Below, piece by piece: positions 18,798 through 29,581 of a DNA stretch of 34,492 bases. Source of the stretch: Acidimicrobiia bacterium (GTDB lineage Bacteria > Actinomycetota > Acidimicrobiia > Spongiisociales > UBA11373); contig JAFGCH010000027.1 in the NCBI GenBank assembly GCA_016932695.1, positions 1-34,492 on the forward strand, in the 5' to 3' direction. Numbering within the stretch: position 1 is the first letter of the stretch; every line of letters begins with the position of its first letter. The translations under genes were made by a program, and so were the position numbers. Below the pieces are notes generated by a model. The model was given only the letters and a program-made list of their open reading frames with translations, did no database searches and was not told the origin of the DNA.

Positions 18798-19466
18798 TCA
18801 CCTCCGCTCTACGACGATCACCTGGAAGGCGCCCCGGCCCGGAGCCACCCGGCCCCACTTCTCGAGGAGGGGCCCCAGCCGGCGCAGACCCGGAAGAGGC
18901 CCGGGAGCAAAGAGGGCGCCTTGGCGCCGGACCTCCCCATGGCCCCGGCACCAGCCCGCCACCTCCTCCGGCCGCAGCAGCCGCGCCGCAGCCCAGGCTC
19001 CCCCACGCCGCCGCGACCGCGAAGCCAGGCCCCACGGGCTGCGGGAGTTGAGCAGGGCCAACACCAGCCGTCCGCCCGCCCGGGTGACCCGCGCCAGTTC
19101 GCCCACTACCCGAGGCGGGTCGGCGACGAACTCCAGGAGGGTCACCGCCACCACCACATCGAAGGACCCGGCCCGAAACGGGAGACGAGCGGCGTCGCCT
19201 ACGACCACCGGGCCCGTGCCCCGTGCCGCGGCCCGCGCCGCCATCGAGGGATCCAGGTCCAGCCCGACCGTGGCCGCCCCCGCGGCGCGCAGCACCTCGG
19301 TAAATCGGCCGGGACCGCAGCCGGCGTCCAGCGCCCGGCTGCCGCCCAGATCCCCCAGGACGCGCCGGAGCAGAGCCGCCTCTGCGGCAAAGGCGTAACG
19401 ACCCCAGGGCGTCTCGAACCACTCGTCGTAGGCGCTCGCATCGATCGTGCCGCCGGCGCCGGGCAC
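18798..19466 (-). CDS. Class I SAM-dependent methyltransferase (Methyltransf_11 type)
   Basis: A 222-residue cytoplasmic methyltransferase of unknown substrate. Motif I is ALDAGCGPGRFTEVL (DAGCGPG at 47-53), the acidic ribose-binding motif is GLDLDPSM (about 69-75), motif II is SFDVVVAVTLLEFVADP, and motif III is VTRAGGRLVLALLN. The layout fits UbiE/COQ5-like small-molecule methyltransferases. The GTG at 19466 is preceded by AAGGAGG four bases upstream. It is divergent from the phosphatase gene across 133 bp and coupled to the thiamine-binding protein gene downstream. Confidence 0.8.
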   Translation of the reverse strand: MPGAGGTIDASAYDEWFETPWGRYAFAAEAALLRRVLGDLGGSRALDAGCGPGRFTEVLRAAGAATVGLDLDPSMAARAAARGTGPVVVGDAARLPFRAGSFDVVVAVTLLEFVADPPRVVGELARVTRAGGRLVLALLNSRSPWGLASRSRRRGGAWAAARLLRPEEVAGWCRGHGEVRRQGALFAPGPLPGLRRLGPLLEKWGRVAPGRGAFQVIVVERR

Positions 19467-19586
19467 TTCGCCTCCTTCGCCTTGCCCCGGCCGCGCCCGG
19501 AGGCGTCGCCTCGCTCACCGCCGGCTGCGGCCTCGGACGGAGGGTACCCCCGGTCGGTCGGAGCCGCCGCCCCGGCCCACCGGCGC

Positions 19587-19592
19587 TACCCT
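19587..19592 (+). promoter_or_regulatory. Putative leaderless promoter -10 box of the phosphatase gene
   Basis: TACCCT (TANNNT) lies 7 nt before the GTG start at 19600, and no Shine-Dalgarno sequence is present between or upstream. The expected transcription start falls at the start codon. Confidence 0.4.
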
Positions 19593-19599
19593 CGCCGTC

Positions 19600-20688
19600 G
19601 TGCGCCCCCCCGACTACACCGGCGGCGGGTTGGTCAACCTGGTAGCCGAACTGGAAAGGCGGCTCGCCGGGAAGGCCCCCACTCCCGGCCTGCATGCCGA
19701 CCTCGCCGCCGCCGTCCCCGAAGCCGCCACCTATCTACTGGTGCTCTTCGACGGCCTCGGCGACGCCCAGCTGGCCCATCCCGTGGCCGCCGCCCTCCGC
19801 GCCGCGCGCCGCGGGGCGCTCGACGCCCCTTTCCCCACTACCACCACGGTGAGCCTGGCCACCATCGCCAGCGGCCTGCCTCCCGCCCGCCACGGCCTCA
19901 TCGCCTACCAGTTGTGGCTGCCCGACCTCGGCCGCGTGGCCAACACCATCAAGTGGACCACCCTGTGGGGGGACCCTCTCGACCTGGACTTCCCCTCCTT
20001 CCTGCCCCAGCCCAACACGTGGGAGCGAGTCGCCGCTGCCGGCGCCGAGCCGATCGTCATCCAGCCGCTCAACTTCCTCGGGACTCCCCTCACCCGGGTC
20101 CTGTACCGCAACTGCCGGGTGGAGCCGTACGCCGACCCCGGCGAGGCGGTGGCGGCCGCGGTGCAGCTCACCCGGGCGCCGCGGCGCTTGGTGATGCTCT
20201 ACCTGCCCCAGGTGGACTTCGCCGCCCATGTCTGGGGCCAGGACTCCGACGGCTATCGAGAGGCCCTGCGCCTCGTCGCCGGCGTGTGGGAGGCGGTCGG
20301 CGCCTCGCTGCCGCCGGGGGTGGTGATGGTGGGCACGGCCGACCACGGCCACGTCGACATCCCCAAGGCCCGCCAGGTGCGCCTGGCCAAGCCCGACCAC
20401 GAGGGGCGCACCTTCTACGGCGACCCCCGGGTGACCTTCGTCAAGGGCGAGGGGGCCTCACTGGCGGCGGGGCTCCCCGCCACCTGGGTGCCGCTCACCG
20501 AAATGCAGGGATGGTGGGGGCCGGGTGAGCCCCATCCCCGTTTCACCGACCGGGCCCCCGACGGGGTCCTCTTCGCCGACTCCGGTTGGGCGCTGCTGCA
20601 CCGCTTCAGCGACGACCGCCTCATCGGCCAGCACGGCGGCCTCACCGAGGAAGAGCTGCGCGTTCCCCTATTGGTAGCGGGCGGCTGA
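19600..20688 (+). CDS. Alkaline-phosphatase-superfamily hydrolase (nucleotide pyrophosphatase/phosphodiesterase type)
   Basis: A 362-residue protein with the metal-binding pattern of type I phosphodiesterases/nucleotide pyrophosphatases: D51 (LVLFDGLGD), a Thr nucleophile in PFPTTTTVSLATIASG (Thr80-83), D206 and H210 (LPQVDFAAHVWG), D248-H249 (TADHGHVD) and H345 (QHGGL). These account for the two-zinc site. There is no signal peptide, so it is likely cytoplasmic; the substrate cannot be told from sequence. The start is GTG 19600, where homology begins; the frame is open for 50 codons upstream but with Pro/Arg-rich shadow sequence. It lies 55 bp before the trehalose synthase fusion. Confidence 0.82.
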   Translation: MRPPDYTGGGLVNLVAELERRLAGKAPTPGLHADLAAAVPEAATYLLVLFDGLGDAQLAHPVAAALRAARRGALDAPFPTTTTVSLATIASGLPPARHGLIAYQLWLPDLGRVANTIKWTTLWGDPLDLDFPSFLPQPNTWERVAAAGAEPIVIQPLNFLGTPLTRVLYRNCRVEPYADPGEAVAAAVQLTRAPRRLVMLYLPQVDFAAHVWGQDSDGYREALRLVAGVWEAVGASLPPGVVMVGTADHGHVDIPKARQVRLAKPDHEGRTFYGDPRVTFVKGEGASLAAGLPATWVPLTEMQGWWGPGEPHPRFTDRAPDGVLFADSGWALLHRFSDDRLIGQHGGLTEEELRVPLLVAGG

Positions 20689-20731
20689 GGCCTGCTTCCC
20701 CGGAGGCAGGGTGCCCCGCGACCCGCCCGCC

Positions 20732-20737
20732 TAGGCT
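20732..20737 (+). promoter_or_regulatory. Putative leaderless promoter -10 box of the trehalose synthase fusion
   Basis: TAGGCT (TANNNT) lies exactly 6 nt before ATG 20744 in the 55-bp gap between the two plus-strand genes. No ribosome-binding site precedes the ATG. This arrangement favours the ATG over the GTG at 20738. Confidence 0.4.
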
Positions 20738-20743
20738 GTGCCC

Positions 20744-24061
<3,318 letters not shown>

Positions 24062-24070
24062 CACCCGCTC

Positions 24071-24625
24071 TCACTCACCCGGCCCAGGGCCTTGCCCGCG
24101 CGACCGCGAGGCGGCCCGCCACTCCACGGCGAGGTCGGCCACGCCCACCGCCACGAAGGGAAGGAGGCAGGCGGCGGTAACCCCGGCAGCGGCATCGATG
24201 CGGAGGGTGGCGAACACGTAGACCGCGGTGGCGACGACCGCGATGATGCGCGCTCGCCGACTGTGCAGATACTCCCGCCGCAGGGCCACCACTCCGCCGG
24301 CCCCGTAGCCGGCGGCCAAGCCGGTGACCACATCGCGCGCCAAGGCCGCCAGCGGCAATGCCACCGGCACCGCTACCAGCAGGGCCACCACCACCGCCCC
24401 GCCGGCCGCCGGATGGCCCGAGCCGAAAGCCAGGGCGATGAAGGCGAAAGGCACCAGGGCCAGGCCGAGCGCGAAGGGAGGCCCCGGGGCGGCGGTTTCG
24501 TAGTTCACCGCTCCCTCGACGGCGCCGTAGAGCATCAGGAAGACCGACGCCGCCTGAATGACCGTGGCGGCGGCGATGGCGGCCCACTTGCGCCTGGCAG
24601 AAACCGGCTTGGCCGAACCCAGCAC
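24071..24625 (-). CDS. Small multi-pass membrane protein of unknown function
   Basis: A 184-residue hydrophobic protein that I do not recognise. It has about five predicted membrane segments (roughly 14-34, 50-66, 73-93, 95-112 and 125-165, the last probably two), a basic N-terminus (SARRKWA) and a basic, Gly-rich C-terminus. The start is GTG 24625, 21 nt after the aglG stop. No Shine-Dalgarno sequence is visible, but TACGCT sits 6 nt upstream, suggesting its own leaderless transcript. It is convergent with the trehalose synthase fusion. Confidence 0.6.
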   Translation of the reverse strand: MLGSAKPVSARRKWAAIAAATVIQAASVFLMLYGAVEGAVNYETAAPGPPFALGLALVPFAFIALAFGSGHPAAGGAVVVALLVAVPVALPLAALARDVVTGLAAGYGAGGVVALRREYLHSRRARIIAVVATAVYVFATLRIDAAAGVTAACLLPFVAVGVADLAVEWRAASRSRGQGPGPGE

Positions 24626-24631
24626 CGGGTC

Positions 24632-24637
24632 AGCGTA
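24632..24637 (-). promoter_or_regulatory. Putative leaderless promoter -10 box of the small membrane protein gene
   Basis: On the minus strand TACGCT (TANNNT) ends 6 nt before the GTG at 24625, inside the 21-nt gap after aglG. No ribosome-binding site is seen. Confidence 0.35.
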
Positions 24638-24646
24638 GTGCCCGGG

Positions 24647-25588
24647 TCATCCCTTGACCGACCCGGCGGTGAGGCCCCGCACGAAGTAGCGCTGCAGGGA
24701 GAAGAAGACCGCCAGCGGCAGGGTCATGGAGATGAAGGCCCCGGCGGTCAGCAGCTGCCATTCGTTTCCCCGGGAGGCATTCAACTCCATTAGGGCCTGG
24801 GTGAGCACCCGGTTCTGCGGCTCCCCGCCCAGGAAGATCAGGGCCACCAGGAGGTCGTTCCACACCCACAGGAACTGGAAGATGGCAAAGGACGCCAGCA
24901 CCGGCACCGACAGCGGGATGATCAGCCGGGTGAAGATCTTGAAGTGGTCGGCGCCGTCGATGCGCGCCGACTCGATGATGCTCGACGGCAGCGAGCCGAT
25001 GTAGTTCCGCAGAAGGTAGACCGCCAGCGGCAGCCCGAAACCGGTGTGGGCCAACCACACCGCCAGGTAGGTCCCGTTCAGGTCGAGGTCGGGGAAAATC
25101 GTGACGCCGAACACCTCCGCCCCCGACGTATAGAGGCGGAGGATGGGAATGAGTGCCATCTGCAGAGGGACCACCAGCAGCCCCACCACCACCACGAACA
25201 GGACGTGGCGCCCCTTGAACTCCATCCAGGCGAAGGCATAGGCGGCGAAGGCGGCGATGGTGATGGGAATCACCGTCGAGGGAATGGTCACCGCCAGGCT
25301 GTTGAGGAAGGCATTGCCGAACCCCTGGCGCGAAAGAACGGCGTCGTAGTTGCTGATGGTCCAGGTCGCCTTGTCGAACATGTGGGGGAAGACCGTCCAC
25401 CAGCCCGTGGCGTTGATGTCGTCGGTGGGACGGAAGGACGTGATCAGCAACCCCACCGTGGGGATCAGCCAGAGGATCACGATGAGCAAGACGACGAACT
25501 TCACCAGCCAGTGGTCGGTGAGCCAGGAGAGGCGACGGTGCCGCCGGGATCCGGAGCGGGCCGGCGCCGGTGCGGTGGTGGCCGTCAT
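24647..25588 (-). CDS. aglG: Alpha-glucoside-type ABC transporter permease (MalG/AglG-like)
   Basis: An inner-membrane permease of the CUT1 sugar family, 313 residues, with six membrane helices after a basic cytoplasmic N-terminus. The EAA loop that contacts the ATPase is IIESARIDGADHFKIFTRLIIP (about 204-225). The stretches FAAYAFAWMEFKGR, LQMALIPILRLY, LAHTGFGLPLAVYLLRNY and the end FSLQRYFVRGLTAGSVKG closely resemble AglG of the rhizobial alpha-glucoside transporter as I remember it. The start overlaps the aglF stop as ATGA, with AGGAGGAG upstream. Substrate (trehalose, maltose or sucrose) is inferred from family and the nearby trehalose synthase. Confidence 0.85.
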   Translation of the reverse strand: MTATTAPAPARSGSRRHRRLSWLTDHWLVKFVVLLIVILWLIPTVGLLITSFRPTDDINATGWWTVFPHMFDKATWTISNYDAVLSRQGFGNAFLNSLAVTIPSTVIPITIAAFAAYAFAWMEFKGRHVLFVVVVGLLVVPLQMALIPILRLYTSGAEVFGVTIFPDLDLNGTYLAVWLAHTGFGLPLAVYLLRNYIGSLPSSIIESARIDGADHFKIFTRLIIPLSVPVLASFAIFQFLWVWNDLLVALIFLGGEPQNRVLTQALMELNASRGNEWQLLTAGAFISMTLPLAVFFSLQRYFVRGLTAGSVKG

Positions 25589-26748
25589 CGCGTCTCCTCC
25601 TGCTGCCGGAACTTACGCACGTTCACGACCATCATGGGGATCACCGCAATGAACAGGATCACGGCGAGTGCCGCCCCGACCCCGTCGTTGCGGAAGGTGA
25701 AGAACTCCTTCACCATGCGCTGGGCTACCACCGAGGTGTTGAAGCGCCCCCCGGTCATCACGAAGACGATGTCGAATACCTTCCACACCACAATGGTGAT
25801 GGTCGTCACCACCACCACCACCGTGGAGGCGATGGAGGGCAGCACCACCCGGGTGAATACCTTCCACTCACTGGCCCCGTCGATGCGGGCGGCCTCGAGC
25901 AGGTCTTCGGGCACCGACTTGATGGCGGCCGACAGAATCACCATGGCAAACCCCGTCTGCAGCCAGATCAGGATCACCATCAGGTAGAGGTTGTTCCACG
26001 GTTCCTGCAGCAGCCAGGCGACCGGTTTGTTTCCCATGCCGGTCCAGATCCCGTTGAGCAGCCCGATCTGCTCGCCGAAGCCCGCCGAGCGAAAGCTGTA
26101 GACGAATCCCCACACGATGCTGGCCCCGACCAGTGAGATCGCCATGGGCAGGAAGATCATGGATTTGGCGGTGGACTCGGTGCGCCGCCCGAGCTTGTCG
26201 GTCAGGGTGGCGAAGGCCAGTCCGATGATCACCGACGCCGCCGGCACGATCACCACCCACAGCAGGCTGTTGCGGATCGCCACCAGCGTTTCGCTGTTGG
26301 TGAAGATGTCGATGAAGTTGCCCAGGCCCCCCTGGGAAGCCCAGTTCTCCCCCTTGGCGTCCTTGAAGGCGAGGATCGTGGTGTTGATCGCCGGGTAGAT
26401 GAGGTAGACGGCGAGGATCACCAGAGCCGGGCCCACGAAGACGGCGGGGCGTACGGACTCGCGGATGCGGGCGGGGAGCACGGTGCTCACCAGCAGGTCC
26501 ATGCCCCAGTACAGGAGCCAGATGCCCCCCACTCCCACCACGATGGCCACCACCGCCACCAGCAGGCGGTTCGCGTCGGAGTCGCGCAGGAAGTTGAAGG
26601 TGAGCCAGAGCAGGAGGAAGCCGATGATCGGCACGGCCAGGGCCGCCGCCATCCGGAGAATCGAGAGCAGCGAGCCGCGCGCCCCCGCGCTCAGGAGCCG
26701 GCGACGCGGCTCCGGGGCCTTGTCCGGCAGTACCGGCGGCTCGGCCAT
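25585..26748 (-). CDS. aglF: Alpha-glucoside-type ABC transporter permease (MalF/AglF-like)
   Basis: A membrane permease partner of AglG, 387 residues. Two extra N-terminal hydrophobic segments (about 33-54 and 62-81) precede the six-helix core. The EAA loop is DLLEAARIDGASEWKVFTRVVLP (about 282-304). ATG 26748 has AAGGAG five bases upstream; an adjacent TTG in frame is too close to that site. It is separated from the binding-protein gene by 112 bp that carries a strong hairpin. Confidence 0.85.
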   Translation of the reverse strand: MAEPPVLPDKAPEPRRRLLSAGARGSLLSILRMAAALAVPIIGFLLLWLTFNFLRDSDANRLLVAVVAIVVGVGGIWLLYWGMDLLVSTVLPARIRESVRPAVFVGPALVILAVYLIYPAINTTILAFKDAKGENWASQGGLGNFIDIFTNSETLVAIRNSLLWVVIVPAASVIIGLAFATLTDKLGRRTESTAKSMIFLPMAISLVGASIVWGFVYSFRSAGFGEQIGLLNGIWTGMGNKPVAWLLQEPWNNLYLMVILIWLQTGFAMVILSAAIKSVPEDLLEAARIDGASEWKVFTRVVLPSIASTVVVVVTTITIVVWKVFDIVFVMTGGRFNTSVVAQRMVKEFFTFRNDGVGAALAVILFIAVIPMMVVNVRKFRQQEETR

Positions 26749-26787
26749 CAACGCTCCTTTCCCACCCTCGCCGACTCTAGCGAGGGA

Positions 26788-26812
26788 GGGGGCGGCTGGT
26801 TTAGCCGCCCCC
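26788..26812 (-). promoter_or_regulatory. Intercistronic stem-loop between aglE and aglF
   Basis: A perfect 10-bp stem (26788-26797 with 26803-26812) around a 5-nt loop, extended by an imperfect GAGGGA/TCCTC base to about 26782-26818, lies between the binding-protein stop and the aglF start. Hairpins at this position are known in other sugar ABC operons, where they attenuate transcription or protect the upstream mRNA so the binding protein is made in excess. No T-tract is present. Confidence 0.5.
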
Positions 26813-26860
26813 CTCCTCTAGGTGATTGCTTCGCACCGATTGCCTGCTGCCGAATGTGGC

Positions 26861-28219
26861 CTACTCCGCGGGCCAGCCGGCTTCAACGGCGTCGACGACC
26901 TCCTGGGTCGGGGTGCCCCGGCTCCAGTCGATCATCCCGGTCCAGAAGGAGCCCTGCCCCACGGCCGGCGGCATCAGGTCGGAGGCATCGAACACGAAGC
27001 TGTTCGAAGCCAGGGCCGCCGTGATCGAAGCGGCGAATGCCTTGGCGGCATCCGTCTCGTAGCAGTCGGGTGAGACGTCCTTGTGGCCCGGCAGGCGCTC
27101 CACGCCGGCCACCCCGTGGCCGCCGTGCATGCTCGCGGTGCCCCCGGAGGGGGAGGCCAGCACGCACTGCCATTCGGGGGTGATCCAGTCCTTGATCGCC
27201 TGGACCACTGCGGGCTGCGGATCGAACACGATCAGGGTGTCGCCGCCGCCCATCGCCCCGGTGTTCCCCTCGATGGTGGGGAAGGGGAAGGTCTTCATGA
27301 TCCCCTCCCCGCCCTCCGGGAAGTAGTTGGCGATGAACGAGCCCTGCTTGAACATCAAGCAGTCGGGCGGATCGTTGAACGCCGGCAGCGGGGTGTCGCG
27401 GAAGTTGATCGCCGCCACCCCGTCGGTGCCGCCGAGCACGAACCCTTCGCCGAAGAAGATGTCCCCGAAGATGTCGAAGGCTTCGACGACCATCGGATCG
27501 TTGAAGGGGATCTCGTGACGGAACCACTGGCCGTAGACCTCGCCGCCCCAACGGCGGACCATGATGTCCTCGAGCCAGTCGGTGGCGGGCCAGCCGCTGG
27601 CATCGCCTGATTCGAAGGCGAAGCACCACGGGGTCATCCCGTCGGCCACGATCTGCTCGCTCAGGGCGACCAGGTCCTCGTAGGTCTCGGGAATCTCGTA
27701 GTTCATCTGGGTGAACATGGGCTCGTGGTAGAAGACGATGCTCTTGAAGTTGGGGAACCACGGAATGCCGTAGTGCTTCCCGTCGTCGCAGAGCCCCAGG
27801 TCCATCCAGAACTTGCCATGGTTGGCTTCCATTGCGGCGATATCGAAGCCCATGTCCTCCAGCGAGGCCAGCGCGCCTTCCTCGGCAAAGACGCAGATCG
27901 AGGCAGGCTGCGGGGTGAAGGCCACGAGCGGCGGATTGCCGCCGTCGACCCGGATCCGCAACTGCTCCTCGAAACTGTCCGACCCCTCGAAGGTGATGTT
28001 CGATCCCTTCACGCTGTTGTAGGCGTTCAGGAACCCGGTCATGGCGTCACCTTCGGCGGCTACCGGGGCCCCAAACACGGTGAAGGTCGCTCCCTCCATC
28101 ACGTCCGTGGCGCCCGTCGTCGTGGTGGCGGCGGTAGTGGTTGTCGCGTCGTCGTCGCCGCAAGCGGCAACCAGCAACGCGAGAACGGCGAAGATGACGA
28201 CCCATCTGAGTCGCTTCAC
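26861..28219 (-). CDS. aglE: Alpha-glucoside ABC transporter substrate-binding lipoprotein (AglE-like)
   Basis: A 452-residue extracytoplasmic solute-binding lipoprotein. KRLRWVVIFAVLALLVAAC is a lipoprotein signal with lipobox LVAAC (Cys20), followed by an Asp/Thr-rich linker (about 21-37). The mature part has the cluster B sugar-binding fold, with landmarks such as GIPWFPNFKSIVFYH, PETYEDLVALSEQI, WPATDWLEDI and FPFPTIEG. I chose GTG 28219 because GGAGG lies 7 nt upstream; an ATG at 28234 is in frame but contains that site. It is the first gene of the transporter operon. No ATPase gene is in the window, so a shared MsmK/UgpC-type ATPase elsewhere is likely. Confidence 0.85.
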   Translation of the reverse strand: MKRLRWVVIFAVLALLVAACGDDDATTTTAATTTTGATDVMEGATFTVFGAPVAAEGDAMTGFLNAYNSVKGSNITFEGSDSFEEQLRIRVDGGNPPLVAFTPQPASICVFAEEGALASLEDMGFDIAAMEANHGKFWMDLGLCDDGKHYGIPWFPNFKSIVFYHEPMFTQMNYEIPETYEDLVALSEQIVADGMTPWCFAFESGDASGWPATDWLEDIMVRRWGGEVYGQWFRHEIPFNDPMVVEAFDIFGDIFFGEGFVLGGTDGVAAINFRDTPLPAFNDPPDCLMFKQGSFIANYFPEGGEGIMKTFPFPTIEGNTGAMGGGDTLIVFDPQPAVVQAIKDWITPEWQCVLASPSGGTASMHGGHGVAGVERLPGHKDVSPDCYETDAAKAFAASITAALASNSFVFDASDLMPPAVGQGSFWTGMIDWSRGTPTQEVVDAVEAGWPAE

Positions 28220-28220
28220 G

Positions 28221-28246
28221 TGTGCACCTCCCATGTCGATTGCACA
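28221..28246. promoter_or_regulatory. Inverted repeat overlapping the aglE ribosome-binding site
   Basis: TGTGCA (28221-28226) and TGCACA (28241-28246) form a 6-bp inverted repeat with a 14-bp spacer that contains the aglE Shine-Dalgarno sequence. It could be an operator or an RNA element limiting translation. It may also be chance. A -10-like TAGGGT lies upstream on the minus strand (28292-28297). The rest of 28220-28414 holds no gene I can support. Confidence 0.25.
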
Positions 28247-28414
28247 CCGCCGGGCCGCACGACTCACGCCGGCAGGCCTCGGCTGCACCTCACCCTACCA
28301 AACCTGTTCCTTCCTGCGCCACCGGCTGCCGGGAGCGACCAGCAAGCGGCAGTCGCCGCTTCGAGTATGAGACGGCACCGGGGGAACGGGCGCCGTTGCT
28401 CCCCGGCCGCCGCC

Positions 28415-29581
28415 TTAAGCGGCGGGGCTTGCCGGGAGTAGCGGCAGGGGGCCGGGGCCGCTCGCCCGTCGCGCCTCCCAGGCCCCAATGGTGAAGGCCC
28501 CCAGGCCGATCACCAGGGGGATCAGGTAGATCACCGCCGCCGCCAGCGAGAGCAGCCACATCCCGGCCCGCCAGGCCAGCGCCGCCACCACGAAGCCCGC
28601 CAGCACGCCGCCTCGCCCTTTCAGCAGGCGCTCCCCGGCCGCCGCCACCGCCGGGGCCGGCCCCAGGAAGAGCCCTAAGACCCAGAAGAGCAGAAGGAGC
28701 ACGGCGACCGGCAGGCCCACCAGGCTGAGGAACAGGGGAAGGGCTACCACCGGAGGGAGCACCAGCACCGCTAGTCCCACCAGGGCGGAGCGCCCCGGCC
28801 GCTGCCGGGCCACCCGCACCGCCCGGGCGCCCGTCCCCCGGAACAGCCAGAACAAGGCCACCCCCGACGCCACGAAGCCCAGCACCGACAGCCAACCCAG
28901 CAGCCGCGTCAGCGCCTGGGCCCAGACCGGCGCCAGCACCTCGGCCTGCACCACCGCCCCGCCCACGGCCGCCGCCGGCGAGAGGCGGACGTCGTCGCTG
29001 GCCCGGAAGGTGACGTCCCCCTGGACCCGGGCCGAATCACCCAGCGCCATGTCATCGACCCGGGCCACCACGTCCCGGCCCACCTCGCCGTCCACGGTCA
29101 GCTGCCAGGCCTGGGCCCGCACGTCCCGTCCCACCCGAGCGGTGACGTCGGCATCCCCGCCCACGACCAGCACGTCCCGCCCCACCTCGCCCCCGACGCG
29201 GGCCTCTCCGATCAAGCCGCTCACGTCCCCGCCGATCCGGCCGGAGGTCTCCAGGCGCAGCGCGGCCACCAGCACCGAATCCCCCACTTCGCCGCCGAGG
29301 CGCACCGGGCCGCCCACCAGGCCGATGATGTCGCCTTCCACCGTCCCGGTGACGATGACCTCGCCGGTGAGCACCACCAGGTCTCCCCGTACCACCCCCT
29401 CCACGATGGTGCGCCCCCCCACCGCGTACAGGTCCTCGGTGACCGTGTCGTCCTCGGTGACGATCACCTGGTTGGCGGTGCGGATGCTCCCCAGCACGGG
29501 GGCCACCGGCAGGGCAATGCCCCCGGCCAGCAGGACGATCCCGGCGAGGCGCCCCAGGAGACGGCTAAAGAGGAAGGGCAT
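28415..29581 (-). CDS. Membrane-anchored bactofilin-like polymer-forming protein
   Basis: A 388-residue protein. A hydrophobic N-terminal segment (about 5-31) is followed by a run of short beta-helix turns rich in G-x-V-x-G-D-V (about 38-215), the pattern of bactofilin/polymer-forming domains. Four or five membrane helices follow (about 229-250, 265-290, 291-312, 326-350 and 345-368). The beta-helix would probably lie outside the membrane, unlike classical cytoplasmic bactofilins. Its ATG at 29581 overlaps the end of the second nuoN by 17 bp, so it belongs to that operon. The function is unknown; a scaffold or envelope-associated role is a guess. Confidence 0.75.
   Translation of the reverse strand: MPFLFSRLLGRLAGIVLLAGGIALPVAPVLGSIRTANQVIVTEDDTVTEDLYAVGGRTIVEGVVRGDLVVLTGEVIVTGTVEGDIIGLVGGPVRLGGEVGDSVLVAALRLETSGRIGGDVSGLIGEARVGGEVGRDVLVVGGDADVTARVGRDVRAQAWQLTVDGEVGRDVVARVDDMALGDSARVQGDVTFRASDDVRLSPAAAVGGAVVQAEVLAPVWAQALTRLLGWLSVLGFVASGVALFWLFRGTGARAVRVARQRPGRSALVGLAVLVLPPVVALPLFLSLVGLPVAVLLLLFWVLGLFLGPAPAVAAAGERLLKGRGGVLAGFVVAALAWRAGMWLLSLAAAVIYLIPLVIGLGAFTIGAWEARRASGPGPLPLLPASPAA

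Noticed and set aside
18523-19695. A single 390-residue minus-strand frame that would include the thiamine-binding protein and run upstream.
   Set aside because: Upstream of 18795 it is an out-of-frame shadow of the methyltransferase. Homology and a ribosome site support a separate 90-residue gene.
28402-28436. GC-rich inverted repeat across the stop codon of the bactofilin-like gene as a terminator.
   Set aside because: The stem is short and includes coding sequence and the stop codon, and no T-tract follows; it is too weak to list as a feature.
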